From Cliona cf. orientalis (taxonomy: Eukaryota > Porifera > Demospongiae > Clionaida > Clionaidae): a DNA stretch of 64,000 nt. Within the stretch, counting starts at the first letter, position 1. Each line of letters starts with the position of its first letter. The stretch spans positions 10,242,854 to 10,306,853 of the forward strand of contig OZ005689.1 of the NCBI GenBank assembly GCA_963930775.1. The letters run 5' to 3'. The position numbers and the translations under genes were made by a program. Under the pieces are notes generated by a model that saw nothing but the letters and a program-made list of their open reading frames with translations, made no database searches and was not told the DNA's origin. Below are positions 59,294 through 64,000 of this stretch, one piece after another.

Positions 59294-60403
59294 CCCGATT
59301 TCTTATCCCCATGGCAGGCTCCACTATCTAAGAGGAGGGCCTGAGAATGAGGAGAGAGGGAGAGATAGAGAGAGAACTAGAGAGAGAGGGGGAGGGGGGC
59401 AGAGAGAGACTCAATCACAATCACCTGCATTGATAGCAGCATGTCTCTACCATTACACTCTTTGATCTGCCAACACAAACATACTAAAAAGGTAATAACA
59501 TAACTGAAGTTATTTGGTTTGTTGACAGCTTTACTTTCTGAGAATTGCATGAATACACATTGTCATGGGTTGCGTTATGATCCATGGCAAAGCTCTATTA
59601 ACATTTTTGGCTTTTTTCCCAATACCTGTGCTATAATAGGACATTCAATGCTTTGTGGGGAATTGTATGAGTAGGTGCTTGAAAGTTACTTTAGGGTTGG
59701 GGAATTCACATGCATCACCAAACAACAATAAATAGTGGGCAGGTAGCTTAGCAATAGGGCTGCCTGACTTGCAATTGCTAGGTATGTACCATTTCGACTA
59801 TTGCCACATGCATACATATTGTATACAGTGTACACTGTCATAATAAGCTCCAAAGCATTACTTGTAAACATTGAATACAATATCATTACCGGTATTATAC
59901 AATAAATTAATATAATGTACTGAAAATTATTACTCCTTGAAAAATTGCAACAGCAAAAACTGAAAGTAGCATTAGCTGCCAGGAATGAATACTAGTGATT
60001 GCTTACAGCCGGAGTACATACATCATAGCAGTATACTAATTAAAAGCAGAGATACTCCACAATACTTTGCCAAAGGTGATGGAACCAATAGGGCTTTGAA
60101 CTGAATCCCTCCCAAAATTTCAGCCAATTAATTGCTGAATAGGCTTGATGGGTGTGATAGAAAAAAAATCACACACACTTATAATTAGTGAGCAATATAA
60201 TACAATAATTCTCAGCCCTCCCAAAGCAAACTTCTTTCTTCCAACTACATTTGCTATAATAAAGCCACCATTGCAAGAAGTAGGAACTGTTCAAGTGGCC
60301 ATGGGATAAAAATGATTGAGTTCAATAATTATAATATTGGTTCAAGATTCACAGATTTTTACTTAATCAACAGGTGTACCATCAGTGATATAGATAATTA
60401 TTA
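58330..60403. other. Spacer downstream of receptor D
   Basis: It holds a GA microsatellite (59259-59291, with a looser GA tract to about 59410) and no recognised gene. A minus-strand frame at 58505-58350 has a cysteine-bearing stretch (LADCTCSENF) that could be an exon, but I can assign no domain or splice partner. Confidence 0.4.
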
Positions 60404-60953
60404 TCAAACCATAGTTCCAATGTTTGCGTCGTGATTCAGACCCCACTGATTTGGTGTCTGGGTAATTTCGCTGTCAGCAATAGGAATGGAATGGCTCCTC
60501 TGAATGTGAGGAAGAGTAGAGGAAACTAGTGTAGTGTTTGTAGAACGAATCTCTTGATGTGTGGCTAATACAGCAGCTACAACTCCTCTGCTGGTAGACA
60601 ACTCTGTGATTTCCTGATAGATAGGTGGTGGTGATGTGTTGCAGTTGCTTTTTTGAGTAGCTGCAGCTGATGCATCATCAGAAATAATGGTTGTTTGAGG
60701 ATAGCTGCTTGCGCCAGGACTAGTGACTCCACGGGGAGCTCTGTCCGGCTCTAATGTGAAATAGATGTGATCCTGTGTGTATGTATAGTATCATATATCA
60801 TGTGATCACAGAAAGTTATTGTGAATATGTGTGTGCGTGTGTGTGTGTGCAGTGACTGTGACTTTGTGTTGTATGTTTGTGAGTGTGTGTGTGTGTGTGT
60901 GTGTACGTGTGGTGTGTGTGTGTGTGTATGTGCGTGTGTGTGTGTGCGTGCGT

Positions 60954-60985
<32 letters not shown>

Positions 60986-60991
60986 ACATGT

Positions 60992-61038
<47 letters not shown>

Positions 61039-63976
61039 ATACTTGCTGGAACGTGTGTGTTTGATAAGCATATTTGTATTGTTTATCAGTCTATTAGTGA
61101 GTTATAATTATACAGGTGATTACTATGTGTGCAGTTAGCTATGACGGCCACACTTGGACTACTCTGGTGCATACTGTTACAAGGTATGGGACATTTTCTT
61201 GTGTACCCTGCATGTGCACTGGTGCGTGTGCACATTCAAATGGCTATGACAAACAGCATCCATAGAGCAACTACCATTAAGTCTGTCCGGGGGGTCTTTA
61301 AGGTACATGCATGATACTAACTACCCCAGTATACACATGTACAAAATTATTGTGGCATGTGGTTACTATAATTAGCCACAAAATACAGTGTAGTAATATT
61401 AAGATGTATTATGACCTTATAATATTCAAGTTTGCATGAACCCTATCTGCCTTATCTTAGACTTTGTGGGTCAGAGTGAGGCAATTTGTATGTATGCATT
61501 GGACCAGACATCAAGGTCAGCTAGAAGCTTACACTGTACAACTTGACCGTAATTGTTATGCTCTATACCTTATTTTGAGCCAGTTTTGAGTAGTGATCAT
61601 CTTCACATCTGGAGAGAGCACTGACTGGAGCTAGCAACAATAAATTATGATGACATGTTCTGCTGTACTCAGCTCCATCTCCCGGAGATCTCTCCATAGC
61701 AGCCCACTAAATTAAATAAAATTACCTCAGCAAGTAGCTACATATACATAGTTACAAAATTAAGTACATGGTATAGCTGGCAGGTTGGTGGTCTGTCTTA
61801 GCAACTGTAAATGAAAATTTCTTGTTCACATAATATTATAAATACTTATTATCACAAGCTCCCCATAGTAATCGTTGTAATGGCAATTATGGGCCCAACT
61901 GTCAACATAGTTTAGTTCCTGCCAGCATGATAGAGCACTCAGAACCAGCAATCATTGTAAACAGACCCTGGCAGATGCCAGGTGCACGTGCAAATGCAAA
62001 AATGAGAAAATGTTGTGAGGGAAAAAATTAAATCTCAATATCTACAATAATTAGTGGGCAATTATTACTCTTTGTTGTCTCTCTACATGTATGGTCAACT
62101 TACTGGCTGCTCATAGAGCATCTCTTCAAGTGGTATTCCCGCTGCAGTCTCCTTCAACGTTTCTGGTTCTCCAGGATTAGCTCCTTTAGCTGGCTCTCTT
62201 ATTGAATTCCTAACTAAGTCTTCGGTGTATGTATTCTCAGGTTTTCTGTCCATAGCTGCTGCATCTCCTCCGGGCTGGCTAGATGTTGGAGATATTTCAC
62301 TGTAGATATTCTCTCCTTTCACAGCTTCATCTGATAGGATGTTAATGGACATAATATTATTATGACAGCATGCTGTCTCCCTTCCTCTTTCCAGTGTAGC
62401 ATTCCCAGTGCTAGTTCCCTGAGATCTGCATTGTTTAAGTGTTACTATACTGATAGGCAAAAAATGAAACTGACACACTGTCTTACATTTTAGCCTTGTG
62501 TACAATAATCATGATAATGATAGTAACTAGAGTGATTATAGCTGACAAGATGACTAGTGCAATAGCAATTATCACAGCTGCGATAGCCCAAGTTGTCAAC
62601 ACAGAGCCTGATGGTCCAGGTGCAACTACAGAAAGAAACATGGCAGAAAATAATGTGAGATTGTCAATAATAATAATTTATTGTTGCATGGTTTTTAGAA
62701 GGGGAATCAGGCATCTTCTAGTATATACACTTTAAAAATTCCAGGGAAGGGAATCAACTTTACAGGTGGTAAATCCCCACCCTCTAAATAAACAAATGTT
62801 AAAACAAAATATACATTTACAATAATATTATTATAATACCTGGTAATGGTGGAGTGCACGGAACTTGGGAATCAACTCTAAGCTGTCCAGAGACTGCTAG
62901 AGATCCAACTGAACCATCAGATTCAATATCAAAAGCTTCCACTCCAGTGTAGCAAGATGGTGAGTGTTCTAGTGTGACTGATAATACAGCAACACTTTGA
63001 TTTCCTCTGATTAAGTTATGCTGATACTCCTTCCCATTATTTTCACTGATTAGCATCACCATACACCCAGTAGCATCGGAGCCTGTTATGAACTCACACC
63101 GGATGGTGGATGCATTTGTACCTTCAATTAGTGTGGCTATCACTCCCTGAACGTCAGTAGTGTCTGCAAGTGAAAAACCCTAATTTGATAGTCCTTGGGC
63201 CTAAAAATAACTTACAGAAGTGTGTATCATTAGTAGAAACAATCCCCACACTGTTTGCAACTAGGATTTTAAAATAATAGTCAGCATTATCCGATAAGTT
63301 CCCAGCAAGTGTAAAGCTATCAGCATGTGTTGCCGACACAGACTCCACTGTCTCATCAATCAATGAATTCATTACAATCATGGTGTAGTTCACGACAGGG
63401 TAGGCTTCACAGTAGCTGGCTGGCTGCACAATAGAAATAACACACATTCTGAACAGTCTACTGCTGGTCTTGTCATCATTATCAATCTGGCACTTGTACT
63501 CTCAGTGTTTTCTGCATACTTATTAACACGTGGAGAATTGGCCTAGGGACAAGGTTATGCTTCGTACGTGTGTGCACAAACCTTGAAAAAGATCTGGAGA
63601 GAAAAGCCAGCTGCTGCAGATTTCTTACTCAACACAAAATTTAAGGAAGATTCCAGTAGGCTGATACTAGGTAGAGATGGTAGTGTAATGCTGAGCACTG
63701 GGCTTGGTACACTGCAACCAGCTCCAGTATAGGCAGCACCAGCATCAACAACGTAAGTGGTAATGATAGAGAAGTTGTACACCTGACAGTGTGAGGCACC
63801 TTCAGGAGCAGTGAAGTAGTAGGTGGACTCATTAAATAGCTGAATGCTTGACCCGTCGCTGATTTTTAGTGAGAATCTCAATGCAGCATCATCCAGACTT
63901 TGTGATTCTCGACTCCGGATCCACGATAGGTTGACACCCATGTCCACTGCATTCCCAGAAAGCAAAATTATAGGAT
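60404..63976 (-). CDS. Receptor D: FN3-type membrane receptor with multi-tyrosine tail (5' end off the window)
   Basis: The exons, 5' to 3', are 63976-63582, 63423-63216, 63163-62840, 62625-62487, 62425-62104 and 60748-60404. Phases agree throughout (576 residues plus stop from the first exon seen). The first two exons carry two FN3-like domains, the second split by a phase-0 intron. The third is a membrane-proximal domain with IRCEFITGSDATGCMVML. Then come a TM (IAAVIIAIALVILSAIITLV) and a tail with NIYSEI, NTYTEDL, MLYEQP and, in the last exon, PPIYQEI. It is probably a signalling receptor. The last exon depends on choosing the second of two adjacent AGs (attagag|ccg), so it is less certain. 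Confidence 0.72.
60828..61037. repeat. (GT)n microsatellite
   Basis: About 210 bp of GT repeats with a few interruptions (tacgtgtg, tacatgtg). It lies inside the 1.35-kb last intron of receptor D. Open frames across it are repeat artefacts. Confidence 0.95.
61141..61183 (+). other. Possible orphan signal-peptide exon
   Basis: ATG at 61141 opens MTATLGLLWCILLQ, a short hydrophobic leader, followed by a phase-1 donor (caag|gtatgg), just as the B1 signal exon ends (caag|gtatag). No plus-strand partner exon follows within the window, and the site lies inside an intron of the minus-strand gene D. Chance is quite possible. Confidence 0.2.
61184..62103. other. Intron of receptor D, nothing recognised
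   Basis: AT-rich DNA between the (GT)n repeat and the fifth D exon. No further exon or repeat is seen. Confidence 0.4.
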
Positions 63977-64000
63977 CTAGAGCCACAATATTTAATCATT

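Noticed and set aside
60751-61138. Long frames on both strands of repeated His-Thr or Cys-Val
   Set aside because: They are translations of the (GT)n microsatellite and stop where it ends.

Overview
The window is animal genomic DNA, most likely from a demosponge (an inference). It is AT-rich, its genes are split by short GT-AG introns, and the recognisable genes encode cell-surface receptors built from immunoglobulin (Ig) and fibronectin type III (FN3) modules, mostly one domain per exon with phase-1 boundaries. Two Ig exons of one receptor carry a 'CITD...CC...GEWY/GDWY' signature that I associate from memory with sponge Ig-like proteins. The exons given below were assembled by hand from reading frame, splice consensus and phase. 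No transcript evidence was available.

Layout. 1-8960: no gene recognised. 9-15.6 kb (+): receptor A1, with three Ig domains, two FN3-like domains, a membrane segment and a long Ser/Gln/His-rich tail. 17.9-19.2 kb (-): receptor C (FN3, Ig-like, stalk, TM, short tail). 21.0-26.1 kb (-): receptor B1, a complete 12-exon, 1156-residue model with signal peptide, eight Ig-type exons, FN3, TM and a tyrosine-motif tail. 26.5-28.9 kb (-): B2, a 5'-truncated and frameshifted copy of B1. 28.9-36.9 kb (+): A2, a 5'-truncated copy of A1 fused directly to the broken end of B2 and later invaded by a CACTA-like transposon and a MITE. 38-53 kb: transposon-rich DNA, including a nonautonomous CACTA-like element, several TIR/foldback elements, a dead non-LTR retrotransposon and a possible 5.3 kb TIR pair. 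53.5 kb (+): a jacalin-like lectin gene. 54-60 kb: nested TIR elements, hairpins and simple repeats. 60.4-63.98 kb (-): receptor D (FN3 domains, membrane-proximal module, TM, multi-tyrosine tail), whose 5' end lies beyond the window.

Taken together this is a receptor cluster that grows and breaks by segmental duplication. A, B, C and D share exon phasing and modular ectodomains, but their cytoplasmic tails are unrelated. B, C and D carry Y-x-x-[I/V] or Y-x-N-x tyrosine motifs, while A ends in a PDZ-ligand-like terminus. A role in cell recognition or immunity is plausible but is inference only.
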